Below are positions 11,601 to 26,600 of a stretch of DNA of 64,000 nt, in pieces; the first letter of the stretch is position 1; every line of letters starts with the position of its first letter. The position numbers and the translations under genes were made by a program. The stretch lies in contig CAKAKS010000067.1 in the NCBI GenBank assembly GCA_916700875.1, positions 11,745,591 to 11,809,590 on the forward strand. Direction: 5' to 3'. Under the pieces are notes generated by a model, which was given only the letters and a program-made list of their open reading frames with translations, was not told the DNA's origin and ran no database searches. This DNA is from Sebastes aleutianus (Eukaryota; Chordata; Actinopteri; Perciformes; Sebastidae).

Positions 11601-14600
11601 CCCTGCAGAATGGTGAAGTTGGTGATGAGCTGCGTGTGCTTGCTGTCCACCAGCTTCATCTCCTCCATCACCACCGAGAGGTCAGCGACCTCACTGTCCA
11701 GCCTGGCCGCCATCTCTTCTTGCTGTGCGCGCAGCTCTTTGCTGTCTGCTGCGGCCTCCGTCACACTACCGTTCAGCCCCGCTATCATGTCTGTGTGTCG
11801 CATCACCGTCTCAGCGCAGGACCTCAGGCCGTTCAGGTCGGTGCTGATGGCACCCAGGAGCTGCGTTGCGAAGCTCACGTTTCCAGTCACGCGGTCCATG
11901 TCGTTCTCGTGTCTGTCTAACCGTGATTCCATCTCGTCAAACTTAGTTGAGGTGGCGTTGTCGTAGTCTCTCTGGTGGTCCATCAGCTCGTGCAGGCTCT
12001 GACCTTGGTCCTCACTGAGAGCTGAGGTGTTCTGGATCTGGCTGGCTAGCGTGCTGAGCTGAGCCCCCAAGTCATCCAGAGCTTCTCCGTTGGAACGGGC
12101 CAGGGCTGAGTTGTTGGCCGCCAAAACCTGGAGATTCTGGACTTTTTCCTTCAGCCACTCTGTGTCACTCTGGGTTTGTCTGGATGTCTGCTGCAGACCT
12201 TGATAGTCATTCTTCAGTTTCTGCACCGCCTGGCCTGCGTCTTCCACCGTCTTCTGCAGCGTGCTGAGCAGATTGCGCTGCTGGGACTGGGTGATGTTTA
12301 GTGAACTGATACTAACCTGGGTCTGGCTCTGCACTTTGACCTGGCCCTGTATCTTTGACTGAAGCCATGCAGTGTCTGTCTGGAGGTTGTCAATCATGCC
12401 GCCGTAGGAGGCCAAGGTCCGGTTGACCCCGCGCAGCGAGCCCTCGTTGCCCTGCATAAAACTCTGCAGGGAGACGTGGCCGTTCTGCATGTCATCTCCT
12501 GTGATCTGAAGCTCATCCAGCACGTCCCTGTTTCTAGTGGCCCTGAGGGCAATATCGTTCAGCTGGTTCTGTAACGCCTCCAGATCGGACTTGAAAGTCT
12601 TGATGTCACTTGTGGCATTACCTGACTTCTCTCCTGCCTGATCATCTGGAAAGGTAACACACAAAAACAAAAATATGGTAAAATGTCAGTCAAAAAGCCT
12701 CCTTGTACAAAACATTTCAAATTTTGTTCACAGCTACCATAGATTAAACAATCCATATTTGATATCTAATCTTATGTTAATGGGACTTACCTAGTTTCTT
12801 TAAGTCTGTCTCCACAGCATTGATCTTGCCTCCATAATTCTGCATGCCCTCTGTGACATTGTCCATCCTCTGGACCACTGACAAAAGAGGAGAGAGAAGC
12901 TGTAAATAGATACGCACATTACATACACTTACAGGGAAAAAGCAAAGTTAAATACAAAATGTAATGATACTCGTGCACTTTTTTCCCTCACTATTTAGTA
13001 AAAGGAACCCTTATACAACCATCACAGATACTAAGGAATGGTATAGAGCTGCAAAGATTAATCAATTGATCAAGTAGTTGTTAACTAGTAATTAACCGCC
13101 GATTAATTGGTTTGAGTAGATTCCAGCTTCTTACAGTTTTTCTCATTCGCTTTGGCTCAATTCTTGAATGACAATCATTTTTCAAAACAATAAGTTCAAA
13201 TCTCTGAACAATAAGTTTGTTGTTCACAGCAGATTACAATTTCTCATTCATTCAAGCAAATTGCTCTATTTTTGGCACATGTGTGCAAAAAGTAAGTACA
13301 ATTGTCTTCAATTTGCACAACAACCACTTGCACATGTCTTGCTGATCAAAACTGATGAGTTGGTTCTCAGTGAAATTGTCAATCCTCTTCACAACTTCTA
13401 AAACTCTTTCATCGTTTGAGCCATCACATGCGAAATGATCCATTCAATCATCAAAATCTATCAGACATACGTGTATTTTCCATAAATATCTATGACAGGG
13501 TGTTATGTACTGTGAGGAGGTACAATCAGTTGTTTTTTTACTGAACTACCACAGGTTTTTTTCATTTTTACAGGGTTTATAAATTTATTATTTGTTTTTC
13601 TTTATTGTTTTATATTTTGAGGCAAATTGTCTGTTCACTGTATGACTTTACATGAAAGATCAAAGGGGAGTTTTCTTTTTACAGCACATGTAACACATTT
13701 CTACACAAATACAGTTACTGTAAAAACACATGGACATATCCTGTTTCTTTGTATACAGTATTGTAGCCTACAGTATTGACTTTTTTAACTATCTAATCTA
13801 AAAAGCTCAGTGCGATACACAACAGCCTTCAGCTAGACAAAACTGACATTCCTGTATAGTACAGTAAGCAGTCAGTGTCAACACAAAGTAGAACAAAACA
13901 GAGATTTATATATAAGAAACATTTCCAGGGATGAGTGCCGTGATGAGAAAACATCTAAACATTTTGACCAGTCCGGCTCACACGATGACAAACAGCTTTT
14001 CATTTTTGGTGGCATTGGCCAATTTACTGACAAAATAACTAGCTTTTGAAGCATGAATGTGTTTTGGGTGAGTTACTGCCTTTTGCAGACATGCAATAGA
14101 GATGTGATGTCCCATAAAACAGTTGTGACTATTGCACTTACAGTTTAAGGAATGTTAACGCTGCTTCAAAAAATAAGTCAAAGAAATTGAGAAAAACTGT
14201 AAATGTGAATATTCTCTAGTTTCTTTACTCCTCTATGACAGTAAACTGAATATCTTTGAGTTGTGGACAAAACAAGACAATAGAGGACGTCTTCCTGGGC
14301 TTTGGGAAACACTGATCGACATTTTTAACCATTTTCTGACTTTTTATAGATCAAACAACTAATCGATTAACTGAGAAAATAATCAACAGATTAATCAATA
14401 ATGAAAACAATCATTAGTTGCAGCCCTAGAATATTAACTTCTATAGATAGATCGACAGACAGACAGACGGATAGATTACATAATTAGTATTGGTACTTTT
14501 ACTTCAGTAAATAATCTGAATACTTCTTCCACCATTTACAGATAAATCTCAACATTAACCTGTAAACAGAGAATTTACTGAGCAATGCTGATTGTGACCA

Positions 14601-17600
14601 GCAGAGGGTGCTGCTGTATTCATTCCTCTCCAGTAAATAACTGGAAACTCAAACAGTAATTCAGAACTCCGGATGCTGAGTGAAGAGTTTCCTAAGTTGT
14701 TTTTTTTTTGTAACCGGGCAACTGCGTATCTGTTGATCAATACAAATCTCAATTTTCAGAGCACATTCACAAATTCCACTTCAAGAGTATAAACAATGTC
14801 AAACACATGATGAATAGCACACGAGTACACTCTTGACTCTGGTTCCACTTTCTCTCTCCTCCTCACATCTGCAACAAAGAGTCCATCTCCTCTCCTCCAC
14901 CGTTTGTTTTTCTGTCGGTATGTGGTCTCCCAAAAAACTTCACTGGAGAACATCCTTATCGTTTCGCTGTTATCATTCCAGAAGTGAGAAAAACACGGAA
15001 CAATAACATGCACTTGGGACAAACAAAAACACAAGGGCCCAGTTTCAAAGAGCTGTTGGGAAACTGCTGAGAGTACGCAGCTTGAGCCTCCTCTCTTTCC
15101 CTCTAAAATGATAATTTCTTTCTCTTTTCGAGTAGTAAAAAATACTGTATTTGTTTCCCATAACGTTCATTCAAGATTGTATTGCTACGGCACTGAGACC
15201 TGCCATTTATAATAGTGACATATATCTCCCCCACAGTCCTGTATTGGAAAAGCATTACGGGTTATATAAGGTTGCTAATTTGAGGCTTATTGGCTGCCTA
15301 TTGTGAAGTTATGAGCCGTACTTAGGCAGTTACTTAACGTGAGGCCCAGCAGATTAATGCTGATCAATGCTGCAGGAGCAGACACTCAGTGACACAGCAG
15401 GAAACATAAACAACGTTTTTAACTTTGGACAAAATGGGTCATTTGGAGGGACAAGACTAATGCTGTGACTACATTTTTGTACTTCCGTACTTACACTTGC
15501 TATTTTGACAGCATAAACGCCTTCACACTGACAAGTATGACAAAACGGAGTCCCGGATGTTGTACTGAAAACAGTCAAAATGTTGAGAGTGGAACGCTGG
15601 ACACTTTTCATCCTCAACGGTCATCATCTTTGCTACGTAGCAGAAGGGGAGGGGCCACCAACCTATTTCAAACTTGTGGAAATGGCGGGCCCGTGATGGG
15701 AGACTGTGGCCAATCACAGGTCATTTCAGAGAGAGAGCGTTCCTATTGAGCGTTCCTATTGGCTGGCAGTGCTTGGTATTTCCTCAACTGTCAACATGGC
15801 TGCTGGGTCACAAACTTTGTCATTTTACAGCTAAACAGTACACTACAAGATGTTTCTGAAAACATTTGAGGCGAGAAATAGGCATTACAGTAACAGAATA
15901 TTGATTCATATTTGATCAGCACTGCCTAGTTTGACCATTTGGTCGGAGTTCGTGAGTGATTGACAGCCCGCTCATAGACCGCAGCTGGACGGCAGACTCC
16001 AGCTCGGCTCTGATTGGTTGTTTTCCTCCGGTCTGTGAAATCATGCCGATGCCATTAGGCGCACCGGAGGACACCGGAGGAACACAGAGGCACATGATTT
16101 TTTCCAGATTACCTGTCTCATGCACTACTGTCAGGATATAGTGACCGGTTTATAAAAATAACTTTTTTTTAATAATATTTGCTCCAATTCTACCCACAGC
16201 AGCTTTAAGGAGTGAAGAATGAAAACAAAAACACAACAACACAGAAACCAGCCTTCACTGGTTTTCTTGCAAAGTATTTTGGACACTTGCAGCCATTTGT
16301 GAGTCAACCTGTGGTTCACAAGACAACAAATTGCTACCAAGCCATAAAATCTCCTCTGGGTTGTTAAGCCAGGGTATACGCTGCATGGTCATCTGGTAGA
16401 CATTAGAACCAAACCACCAAAATCACATGGACTCCGCGCAAACACACAGACCCAAAGTTGGAGACCCAAAACAATCTTGACAGCACTTAACAGGCCACGA
16501 TTCAGATTGAGATCTTAACTTGTACTTGACCGTATTTTGGATAAAATCAATCCCCAGTGGATGAACGCAGTTTTTGGTCTGTTGGTTGAGCTGCATGCTT
16601 CACCAGGTTAGGGCGCCTGTGGAGCAGGTAGGACTTCAGTATTTTTGCTCAAGGATGTTTTGACAGGTTTTTTTATGATTGATTGGGGCCAAAGATGTGT
16701 AAGACTGAACAATACACACAAAGTGCATACCATATTTATGGTGCCTGAGATATCTGGAATTCCTTTCTGTTTCTATGTAACATCGTTGGCCAGAATGGGT
16801 TACAGTCGGGACAATGTTGCACAACAACTGTGTTTCCAATCTCGAGTTCTGGCCAATCTCCGAAAGATATCAATTCAGTGGAAAGTAAACAATGTGTTCT
16901 GTCAAAGGAGTCTCTACAAGCGGTAAATCTCAACACTGACATGGTTGGATTTAGTTTCCCATTCTTTTGCAGCGATACAATCCTTTGACTTCCATCAATC
17001 CTCAGAGAGAAAGACAAAGACAGAGAGAGATGGCACATGGGGGGGGGCAGGGGCCGGGAAAGTAAAGGGAAAATCTGCTAAAACTAGTATATAATTCCAT
17101 TGTGATATTTCATTTATATATTCATTTGGAAATGATCTACAAATATCTATCTCTCTATACTGAAAATAAGAACAGCAAGACTTGGATTGATCACTTCCAG
17201 ATGGCCCTTTTAAAGTCGGTCTATTGATGCTAAATTACTTTTTTTTAATTAAAAGAGACCAGCTAACATGTCTAATAGGCTACAACCGTGCTTTGCGCTA
17301 AATGCTAACGTCAACATACTAAAAATGCTCACAATGACAATCTTAACTAGTTGATGTTTAACAGGTAATGTTTACTATGATCACAATCTTAGTTTAGCAT
17401 GTTAGCATGCCAATATTAGCTATACTTTCTACTGCAGATTTTTTTGTCTGAAATCATCGGAAAATTAAAGATTTTGACTTGATTATGGTGCTATAGATGA
17501 AAAGTCAGTAAGATACATCCTCTGGGGACTTTGAATGTATGTACAAAATTTCAGGGCATCTGCCCAATATTTGGCTAAAAAGAACAGAAGATTGGCATAA

Positions 17601-20600
17601 AATAAGACATATAATACCTCATTGATGCCTTGAACATCCTCAATTTAAGACTTTGTCTTTTTAAGAACCTTTGAATACTGTAAGTTTTAAAGATCTTGTG
17701 AAGGTCAATCTAGAGACTGTGGGTATAAAACCCACTGATATTATTGTCTAATTTGAGTAATTATGAGTTGAATGTCAGACTGAATATACTTGGATTAGTG
17801 TGACCACAGCTTTAAAATCAGTATTGAGAAACTTGAAAAACAACAATATAGTACAAGATAGGATGTACCAAGTCCATGCCAAAATTCTGAAAATGTGAGT
17901 GTACTTGTTTTTCTACAGTATCGCAGGTACCGTAGGTACCGTCAGGACTCGAGACTAATGGTGTCCCGTCATCCCGGGAATGACGTTTTCACAGCAATAT
18001 AAAATAGATAATAGAGAGGGAATTATGACCTGTTTAACTTCCTAATAAAAAAACAGTATGCAAACGGTAATAAAGGAGTGTATGTTGAAATATATGGGAT
18101 TTATTACATTTTATTTTATTAGTTTTGTTTTTTTCCCATGGTACTGAATTGGTATCAAGAATCGTTGAATTTCACTGGTATTGGTATCAACTAATTAATT
18201 TCTGGTATCGTGACATCCCTAGTACAAGTAGCAATGTATGTCTTCAGTTTTGACTTACCTTTGTACCCGAGGATGGCCACTGCTATGGTGAGCAGGGCAC
18301 AGAGCACATAGAGCAGTGCAATAGCCGCCCTCAGTGCCCAGTCATTTTTACACTTGGTGCACTCCGTTCCCTCCTGAATTCCTGCAACACACAACAGAAT
18401 TTGTGTCACAAACCAGTGTACAGTGTGCAATAAGTCTGCTTCATCCTAGTAACAGAGGACAATGTTGAGAAGCAGTAGTCACACAATTATTGTGCAACTG
18501 GTGCAGGAAGTTAATAAAAATAGACCTGAGGTTTCCATTCAAAAATGAATTCACTTGGGATAGTTTTTTCATTTCATAACTAAGTTTAGTACTGCGTGTC
18601 TAAACTGGGACACGCTGTGCCTTTCCTCAGCCAAGTATCAATTGAAAACATTTGCCCCTCGTGAATAACACGACTCAGTAAGAAACTTTAAAAACACTGC
18701 ACATGTGTTCGCCATACGACATAGAAACCGAAACACAACAGCACCATTCCACTGTATGTGTCATTCCTCGTTGCCATCCAACCTAAAACCACGGTACAGT
18801 AAAATCGGCGGTCATTCCTGTCACAGATGTTCACTGGTATTAACCCTATGTCTTGGAAACCACCAACACCATGTGATACAATGCTAAACATTATGCTATA
18901 GGCAGGATGTTTACTTGACTTCATCAGAACACCCTGTAGCCTCTGGCAGGAGAGAGAGGGCAGCTGGTGTTTATTCACAACAGACAATAAAGATCTTTCT
19001 GTAGATGGAACAAAACTTTAAATCATAATATAGAGGATGGGAGAATTTCTGGGAACCTGTAACACTTTATGAGACAGGAAGGCTACAATCTGGGAACCCA
19101 TCGGCAATCGGTCTGGTGACGGTTAAGCGGACATCCGGGCCAAGACTTCCTATTCTGTGCGCTGCTCATTCTTTACAGTCCGATTAGCGACTTGAGATGA
19201 AAAACTGGAGTTGGAATTGAGAAACGACGTGTACCACTGGATTGTTTCCCAAGTAGCCAGTTTACAAGCTAATTTTGAACCAATAAAAAGCTAAATTATC
19301 TTCAGACGATAGCCGGTGGGTTCCCAGGTTGCATTTCAGCCGATGCGTTCCACCTCTTTTGCTCTCCACGCTAACGGTTTACCTGCATTCAACCAGAACG
19401 CTTCCGATATCAAAATCTTGTCATGTTGCCTACAGATTCTACATGTGAATGCAGAATCTTTTTATATAAGGACTGTCAAAGTTAGCGCGATAATAATGTG
19501 TTAACGCGGAATTGTTTTAACGCCACTAATTTCTTTAACACTTCACAGGTGTCCCTTGACCACTGACCTTAAGATATGTGAATGAAAATGGGTTCTATGG
19601 GTACCCACGAGTCTCCCCTTTACAGACATGACCACTTTATGATGATCACATGCAGTTTGGGTCAAGTCATAGTCAAGTCAGCACACTGACACACTGACAG
19701 CTGTTGTTGACTGTTAGGCTTGAGTTTGCCATGTTATGATTTGAGCATAATTTTTATGCTAAATGCAGTACCTGTGAGGGTTTGTCATTGTTTTGTGTTG
19801 TTAACCGATTTCCAATAATAAATATATACAAGGGCTGTTAATCGATTAAAATATTTAATCACGATTAATCGCAAAATAATCACAAATCTTTTTTTATCAG
19901 TTCAACATGTACATTAAAGCGAGATTTGTCAAGTATTTAATACTCTTATCAACATGGGAGTGGGCAAATATGCTTGCGTTATGTAAATGTATGTATATAT
20001 ATTTTTTTGGGAAATCAATTAACACCTGATTGCCTGCTTGTGTTTCGTTTTGCGTTTTTTAAAAGGTTGGTGTTCAAGTTCTGATTATAGCCATTTACAT
20101 CATTTTCCATTGCTTTCAAATTCAAATCATGGCCCATGGCATTTTTGGTAGGTCTATTGTTTTCACTGGGGAATGCTAAAACAGTTCCCCAGCTGGACTG
20201 ATATCTTCATATTACTTCAGAGTATCAGAGTCCCATCTCTGTCCCTTTAAGTCATGTCACCCGTGATGGGACTTAATGTGTAGCCACAAGAGGCTTCATC
20301 CTTCCCAGTCAGGGGTGGGCCAGGACCACCAGAGGGGTACTGGGGGCTTGGCCTCTCAGCTTTGGACCCACACATCTGTGCAAACATCACGTCTGACCAC
20401 CTCAAAGGGGCCCAGCCTTGGACCCAGACATGGATATGCAGGCCACTGTTGTCCTTATGTGTGCTGAGAGCCTCATGTTGGGAGCTCCATCAGAGAACCC
20501 CCCCTACTGGTCCTGACCACATGCTGCTTAAAGGACAACATCACGCCATGTAAACAAGCAGCCGACCGTCTGCAGGTTCTGGGTCAAGAGCAAAGCGGGG

Positions 20601-23600
20601 GTGGTATTTCTGTGTTCATTAGAGGTTGAACATGGTGGCAGTATCATATGTGTGTCCCTCATGCTTTCAGGGTCACTGGATTTCAAATACTTTCTCACAG
20701 TCAAAACCCTGAAGTGAAAACTCAGGCTTTTGCCATTCTACATGCTTCAATAATTAACTTTTCTATGAACTCCCCCATTACTAACATAACAACAACAACA
20801 GATTCTTCTAGGTACAATGCCCCCACATACCTTTATTTACTAGACTGTATGTCAGATTGTGTGATAAAACATAGATAAAAGCAGCCTTGTCGTGACCTTA
20901 ACACGACCATTTCTGTCATCAGTCTACAGTCTAAGACTGTGGTGATGACTGGACTGGATTTTGAGGATCAGATTTTTAAAGAAAAATGCCTAGAATAAAA
21001 AAAGCCAAATTTCTGGTTCTGCTGCATCAATTCAAATCAACTGTCCATTGTTAAAGGACTGCAATACTAAATCCCTGGAGTACTCTTTTAGGACAGGATT
21101 TAAAAGTTGCAACAGATGGGAAAGGCCCATAGAATGTATATAAGAAGTGGGCCGTGACATCACCCGTTATTTTGTGGACTACAGTTTTGAAGCCTCGAGT
21201 TCAGAATTTTGGCTGTCGCCATCTTGTTTTTTTGCAACCAGAAGTGAGACGAGAGAGTGGACAAAGAGTATAGAAGCAAAGAGACGAAACTCCAGTGTTT
21301 ATTTGACAACAGCCGCTGCCACCATTTTGGACTGAAATCACTTATTATATTTATAATATTTTATTGTTCAACACAGGCCATTTCTGTAGAATATGACAAT
21401 AGAATAGAAATAATTTTGTTTTACTTTTGTACGGCACTTTGTAGACGGACGTTTTACTGGCGTCCGGTAGTCGCTTTCAGTCCAAAATGACGAAAGGAAG
21501 CGTAGTGCTGCTGCTGATGTTGCAATGAAACGAACAATTGACTTTTGATTCTTGGCAATATATACGTTGTTTGGGGTGGAGCTAAGTGCAATCGAACACT
21601 GAACAAGACATTTTTAGGCGACCAAAATTTTACAATTAACTTTCATCAACTGAAAACACACTGTGAAAGGGTTAAAGTTCTAAGACAAAAACGCGGACAA
21701 TGCCGTGGTAGCAACCTGTTAATCACAAGGTAGCCACACCCTAAAGCATCCCCTGCTTTATGGTCTATTTCACTTCACCATCATTTACTAAATGAACATC
21801 ATGCTGAAGAAGACTTGAAACTACCGATCGAAACCATAAACTCATGTGTACAATTTTTACTGAGGTAACAAATCAAGTGATAAGTAGGGCCATTTTCTCG
21901 TATTTCGTATTTCTTCTATACAATCAGACTTCTTTTTGCAACCAGAGGAGTCGCCCCCTGCTGGCTGTTAGAGAGAATGCACGTTTAAGGCATTTCCGTA
22001 TTGGCTTTGCTTTATAGAGCCGGAGGTTTCCCACTTGGAAGACCTAACAATCAGTGTATTTACAAAACTGTTACATAGTGAGGGGGCAGCAATGGAAAAT
22101 GCTCCATCACCTTTGGATTCTGACTTGGAACACGGATGTTCAAGCTATTTTCATGGGAAAAGTTTGTGCAAGAAAGTAAAATCATTACCAAAGATGAAGG
22201 TGTTTTAACTGTCAGGACATAAAGTTCCTAGACTTAACACCATCACATACTGTACTGTAGAGCCTGTCAGGAACAGGTTACAAACCCAGACTGTCATGTT
22301 CTCACAGCAATGATGCTTCCACTGAACTAACAGAGAAATTCATTCTGGGCAGAGCAGTCGGTAGCTCCTTCCAAGGTCGCAACATTTTCCCACTGCTCGT
22401 CACTGAAGTGTTTTCTGTTCCTCTCTAAGGGGTTTTACTTAAGCGATGTGGCACACAGTAATGATGAAAAACAAATGCTTCCAAGTTAGCTGCAGTATTC
22501 TGTTACACAGAATCCAGAAAGAAAACAAAACTACTGAGTTTCTGTATTCATACTAGACGTGGGCCAAGTACCACTTTGATGGCTTGCTTTGTCATAATTA
22601 CATTCACAGAGGATGTTAAGGTATGTTAATGTAATCATGGTAAAGCATAGTAAACATTTCAGAGATTGAACTCATACTGAATGAATGAACTCATATTATC
22701 CTGATGATGATAATCCAAGAACGTCACAGAAAAGTCAATCAAAACAATCAAAAGCATGATGTACAATCTTTACAAAGCGAATTCTAGGGAGTCATGAAAC
22801 TTTTAATGAAAAGAAAACCAATTAGACTCTAGTTGGTTTTCTTTTATCAAAATTTTCATGACTCCCTAGATTTTAAGACTCTAGTTAATAGAGTCTTAAA
22901 ATCCAAAAGTCACCATCATTTCTCCTTTGCGTGTACTCAGTTTTGTGTTACAAGCCCCCATGATGTGCCGTGCTAGTGTGTCATGTTTCATATCCAAAGG
23001 GCCATTGAGACTTCTTGCTGTCTATGCATAAACTACCACAGTACATAAACATGCTGACACATACATGTCATGAGCTGACTGAAAACACATTGCTAAACTT
23101 AACGGCCCGGTGCAGAACACGGGGGGACTGAGCCTGTTGAGAGTTAAGAAGCTGGATGGCAGCCAGGACGTCCCAATCAACAAGCTGGAATCCAGCCAGA
23201 TTATACCCAAGAGGTACATAAATACTAGAAAAGCCTAGAAAGAGCAGAGGTAATATGGAGAATACTGTATCTTACATATTATTGCTGTCAAGTGAGAACC
23301 ATGTAGCTCCAGTTTTGGCCTGTTTTTTTTTTCGTATTTGCAGTACGTAATCATTTATGGGCTGCGTTTATGGACCAAGACAAAATAAATATCCATGAGC
23401 ATTTAGCTCAAAACTACTTTTTAACCAACGTGGCTCTAGGAAGGATTGTCGGTCGGTGCACCACTTTGGCACACTGACATTTCAACCGTTGGAGAGATTA
23501 CTATTTAATTTGCTAAAGACATTCATAGAGGATGAACCTTAATGACTGTGGTGTTCCCGACTTTTACTCTAGCGGATTGTCATGAATTGTAACAGCTTTG

Positions 23601-26600
23601 GTGATCCCTTAACATTTAGCACCATCATCCAGTCAAGAGTTTAATTTGTCCAATACTTTGCTTTAAGACCAAATACCTGCAAAACTAATGACATTCCCAT
23701 CAGTCTCAGCTGTACTTTGTATTAAGTGCTAGCAAATACTTGCATGCTAATAGGTAAACTAAGATGTGAACATTGTAAACATAATACCTAAACATCAGAA
23801 ATTTAGCATTTATATTATGAGCATGTTAGCATGCTAACAGGTTAAACTAAGATATGAACTAAATATCAGAAAGTTATGTGCTATGTGCCAGCAGCAGCAG
23901 TAGCAACATATACATCTCTGGAGTATCTATTGTAATGTATCTGACCAGTGTAAATGCTCAGAAGATATAGTTAGTTGTGGTTCAGCTTTGTCATTGTGAA
24001 TTAGCTCTCTGTTGGGAAACTGAAGGACGAAGGCAGAGAAACAGCTACAACGAGAAAAGAGGCAGAGAGAGAAAGATGGGGGCAGTTCAGTGTGGTGTCT
24101 GTAAAACAGCTGTATTTCATTTGGACTCTGAGTCAGTCAAAAAAAAAATCTCAACACTTATTCCCTTATTCCGCGTACCTGCCATTAGACTCGCCTGCAT
24201 GGCCCGTCTCACTCCTGGCTGGCAGTGGAAACTTCCATGGCAACACAAAGACTGTACAGACTAGAGCCTTTTTGTGTGAAGCCCCTTTGTGCAGAGTGTT
24301 AATACTATGTTATATACAGTAACTGGGTGGCTACCACAGCCGAATGTGGTCTCAAGCCAAAAACCAATCGCACAGACAGCAGACAGCAGACAGCCTCTCT
24401 ACTCCACCTGGATGGAATCTGGCGGATTACAGTACAATGCTACCAAATGCTGCATTTCAGTCACACATTTCCAGAGGGACACATATATTTTCTTTCAAGT
24501 GGTTATGCTACTATGTGGTATCTGTCTACAAATGTACAAACTGTCAAAACCACAATTACATCTAATTGTGGCTCAAGTCACAGTTTGTAATTTCCATAAC
24601 AAGTCTTACTGAAACAATGTGGTTTAAAAAGAGACACAAGTAGACACATAAATATAAATAAAACAAACCACAATGATCACTGAGGATGAAATATAATTTT
24701 TAGAGACAAAACAATAGTAATGGGTTTTTCTTTTATTCCTGGGACAAATTAAATGGTGTTAATTAGCCCCATTACTCCAACCCACTTGAATGAAGATTTT
24801 AAATAAATGTGTAATTCACTGGGTAAGAAATATAATACTGCTGTCATGGTTAGGCGTACAATTTATCATGGAGGAGCCCATTCAAAAATATTGCATGTTA
24901 AGAGTCTACAGCCACGGTAGCGGCTCCGTCAGGCTGTACTTAGGCACAGCAGCGCCTTGAGCTAAATGCTAACATCAGCATACATCAGACCGGCAATACG
25001 TTCTCCAGAGTAGGCCGTCATGACCACGACCCCTTTTGGGGGAAAACAATCCCGTGTCCCTCATAGAATGCAACAGCTTTAACAGAAGAAGTTGAAACTT
25101 GTCTCCAACCTTCAACTTTAATCTAACCGGTAATAGTAATAACGCTATGCCGAAGAGTTGCTGTGTACTTGTTTGCACCAACAATAAATCCACAAACAAT
25201 TTGTTCCCACTGCGGTGTCTTTAAAACGTTATAATTGAGGGGCTTTATGGCTCCAAGTTATAGACCAGACCAGCATCGTGTCATCACCGAGGCTGCGCCC
25301 CCTTTCGGGGTAAACAAACTCGCTGTCACATAAGGAGAGAAAATTAGGAAAAGCTGTTGAGTAGCTGGTTAACTGACGCTTTAACACTGAGATTTGAGGC
25401 ACATACGATTCGTGAATATTCACGGTCAGAAGAAGAGGAAGACTGAAGGGACATGGCGGCAATCAACCTTAATTTATTTAGGTATCGTGAACGCTCATGT
25501 TCAAGCAAGATCGCAAAATAATTAATTATAAGACGTGTATTTCAATTACAATCCAAACACATGTAAAAATTGCATTGACATCAATGGGATCTTCGGTTTT
25601 CTATCCCCCAAAAGGGGGCACGGCTTTGACTTTTTGTAGACGTATGCTAACATTCTCCCAATTATAATGCTAACATGCTGATTTTCAACAGGTGCAATGT
25701 TTACTTCAACTGAGGCTGATGCGAATGTCATTGGTAAAAGGGAACCGAAGCGGTCGATGAAAAGCCAGGGGACCTGACTGACCTGATTCATCCTTTGGTG
25801 ACCATGAATAATTGTGCAATATTTCATGGCAATCCAACTAACAGTTGTTGATATATTTCAGAATCAAAGTGATGGACCGTTGTTTAGCAGACAATTTATA
25901 TTTGACTCCAGAGTTTAGTTTTGTTACTTCCTGCCAGCAGTTGTTCATGTTCTACACTTGAATTGAGGTAAATAAATTGACTTAATTGATTGATGGTCTT
26001 CTCTTTTGCAATACACTGCAATTTAGACAGACAAGACTGGTGCAATTGTACTTATTTATCTTCCCTACAGCAGCGTGGGCTTGAAGAACTGAGAATTTCA
26101 TTCTTGAGATAATGCTGAACCTTTAACTGAGCTAACAAGGTGCGCCGGGGTCGTGCTGTCCCCCTCTGGCCCTTATAGCTACCCCAGTATTAACAGTCGC
26201 CAACTGGAATGTTAACAAGTAAACACTCTCCAACAGGGGAAGTTACCATTGAGACAAATTACTAAGACATTAGGGTCCTTGAATTGCTGTGCTAGCCTGG
26301 CACATGTTTTTTTTCACTCGCTGCTAACAGGTTTATGACACTTTAAATTGGGTCCCAGTCCTCTAGAACATCTGGACCTTGTTACAGAGGAGCCAAATCA
26401 AAGGAGGCATGCAAACATTTGATACATAATCCCTTCATGCCAAGCATCATACGAATAAGGGGCTACGTCTTTTAACTTTGCCTTCTGTGGGCTGTTTCTG
26501 ATGTTTTTGTAAGAAACCTTCTCTGTAGCACTCATGATGAATAAGGAGATCCGTGGTTTACAGCCGCCAGAGATCTGTATGTTGGGTTGTTTAAAGAAAA

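Noticed and set aside
11610..11966. Plus-strand frames antisense to the stalk exon
   Set aside because: Antisense shadows of the GC-rich colec12 coiled-coil exon; no domain or independent splice context.
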